Below, one piece after another: positions 7,401 through 8,135 of a stretch of DNA of 8,135 nucleotides. The stretch comes from Acidobacteriota bacterium (lineage in GTDB: Bacteria > Acidobacteriota > Terriglobia > Terriglobales > Acidobacteriaceae): positions 1 to 8,135 of the forward strand of contig JAJXZK010000455.1 of NCBI GenBank assembly GCA_021780095.1, in the 5' to 3' direction. The notes below the pieces were generated by a model, which had not been told where the DNA came from, made no database searches, and saw only the letters and a list, made by a program, of their open reading frames with translations. The position numbers were made by a program, and so were the translations under genes. Position 1 is the first letter of the stretch. Every line of letters begins with the position of its first letter.

Positions 7401-8135
7401 TTACTCGAATCCGATCTGACCGCAAAGATGTACCCGCACGCCCAGCGCGTAAAACATAGACGCCTTCACAGAGAGCGCCCGGCCAGCCGTCTTCGCATTT
7501 GGCGCGTACGCGATGTTGACATGGTTCGCCCGATGCCGCGCCATGAAGGAATCGCGCGAGATGCCATTGAAAGCGGCGTTGACTATAGGCCACTGGATTG
7601 TCGTCTGCTTCCATCGCCGCATGATTTCCTCCTCCGGCAGTTGGACCACACAGCCCATGCCCATGGCTACATGCAGAGCATTGCCCTCAACGAATACTCG
7701 ACTCCAGACGATGTTTCCTGGTTTGCCGACGCCCTTCAGTGTGCCGCCGCCGAGAGGAAAATACATCGGCGGCTGCCGCTCGCTCGACGCGCCGCGATAG
7801 CCGTCGATTAGGTGGCTCGCGGGAGCGGCTCCGGAAATTTGCAGCACCCAGACAAAATCGTCGATTTCCTCGCCAGTGTAGCGTTCCCCCCAGCGGACAT
7901 CGTGCAGCGTTGTGGACGGATCGAGTCCGAGAGCCGTCCAGCAGCGATTGGTCACCAGTGCGTCCAGCCCGGCACACTCATCCACTTCATTGAAGTGGGG
8001 CAGCGGCCCGCCGGCGTAAAGTTCCTTGCCGGAATGCTCATCACACACCGGGGGACGACTGGAGTTATTGAGCAGACCTTCAGCCAGATCCGACGCCGGG
8101 ACCATATCTTTCAACCCTTGTTGGTACTGAATTCC
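7401..8135 (-). CDS. L-fucose/D-arabinose isomerase-family protein, C-terminal part
   Basis: The frame is open from the right window edge to TAA at 7403-7401, so 244 codons are visible and the N-terminus is outside the window; the in-frame TTG at 8114 and ATG at 8105 are internal, because conserved sequence precedes them. The family is aldose-ketose isomerases of the FucI type. By motif alignment with E. coli FucI the three Mn2+ ligands appear kept: Glu in 'DLAEGLLNN' (codon 8081-8079), Asp in 'FNEVDECAG', and His in 'RANHV' (FucI E337, D361, H528). The 'LGGGTLKGVGKPGNIVWSR' region matches the FucI C-terminal domain, and the C-terminus is shorter than that of the enterobacterial enzyme, which continues some 64 residues from this His. 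FucI enzymes also turn D-arabinose into D-ribulose, which fits the ribulokinase 38 bp downstream. True L-fucose or L-arabinose use is an alternative. Confidence 0.88.
   Translation of the reverse strand, partial: GIQYQQGLKDMVPASDLAEGLLNNSSRPPVCDEHSGKELYAGGPLPHFNEVDECAGLDALVTNRCWTALGLDPSTTLHDVRWGERYTGEEIDDFVWVLQISGAAPASHLIDGYRGASSERQPPMYFPLGGGTLKGVGKPGNIVWSRVFVEGNALHVAMGMGCVVQLPEEEIMRRWKQTTIQWPIVNAAFNGISRDSFMARHRANHVNIAYAPNAKTAGRALSVKASMFYALGVRVHLCGQIGFE

Noticed and set aside
8103..8114. TTG (8114) or ATG (8105) as the true start of the isomerase
   Set aside because: Family-like sequence (G-I-Q-Y-Q-Q-G) continues in frame up to the window edge, and the fragment is only the C-terminal half of the family fold.
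8129..8134. EcoRI site GAATTC at the window end, as a sign of a cloning junction
   Set aside because: It lies within the coherent isomerase reading frame and a single six-base site is easily chance.

Overview
The window reads as part of a chromosome from a soil-type, moderately GC-rich, Gram-negative bacterium. The gene styles (DUF2961/GH172 secreted enzyme, large secreted alpha/alpha-barrel protein, short-type FucI-like isomerase, 'QLSGINAILYY' sugar porter) suggest an acidobacterium such as Acidobacteriaceae/Terriglobia. This is an impression from the protein sequences; no marker gene is present to prove it.

Layout. Positions 854-8135 hold five tightly packed genes, all on the minus strand, so transcription runs from high to low coordinates: (1) the C-terminal 244 codons of an L-fucose/D-arabinose isomerase-family enzyme, whose 5' end lies outside the window; (2) an AraB-like FGGY ribulokinase starting with TTG behind a clear ribosome binding site; (3) a 12-TM MFS sugar porter whose ATG overlaps the kinase stop (ATGA); (4) a secreted DUF2961 (GH172) glycosidase; (5) a large secreted protein with an (alpha/alpha)-barrel-like core that I cannot place in a named family. 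Gaps are 38, -4, 26 and 82 bp, which fits one operon whose promoter lies beyond the right edge.

Positions 1-853 are a decayed boundary. A plus-strand lipoprotein gene (lipobox-like start at the window edge) has an early in-frame TAG and loses its C-terminus around 455-460. There it abuts a minus-strand, 3'-truncated, frameshifted remnant of an IS630-family transposase (N-terminal HTH region, ATG at 738-740). About 110 bp without a recognisable gene separate this from the operon.

How the genes may work together. GH172 enzymes characterised so far act on furanosides, including exo-alpha-D-arabinofuranosidases and an alpha-D-fructofuranosidase. FucI-family isomerases convert D-arabinose to D-ribulose as well as L-fucose to L-fuculose, and AraB-like kinases phosphorylate ribulose. 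A coherent reading is extracellular or periplasmic release of a sugar by the two secreted proteins, H+-coupled uptake by the porter, isomerisation and phosphorylation, with D-arabinose as the best single guess (D-arabinose to D-ribulose to D-ribulose-5-phosphate). The sequence establishes the gene set and retained catalytic residues; the substrate is inference.
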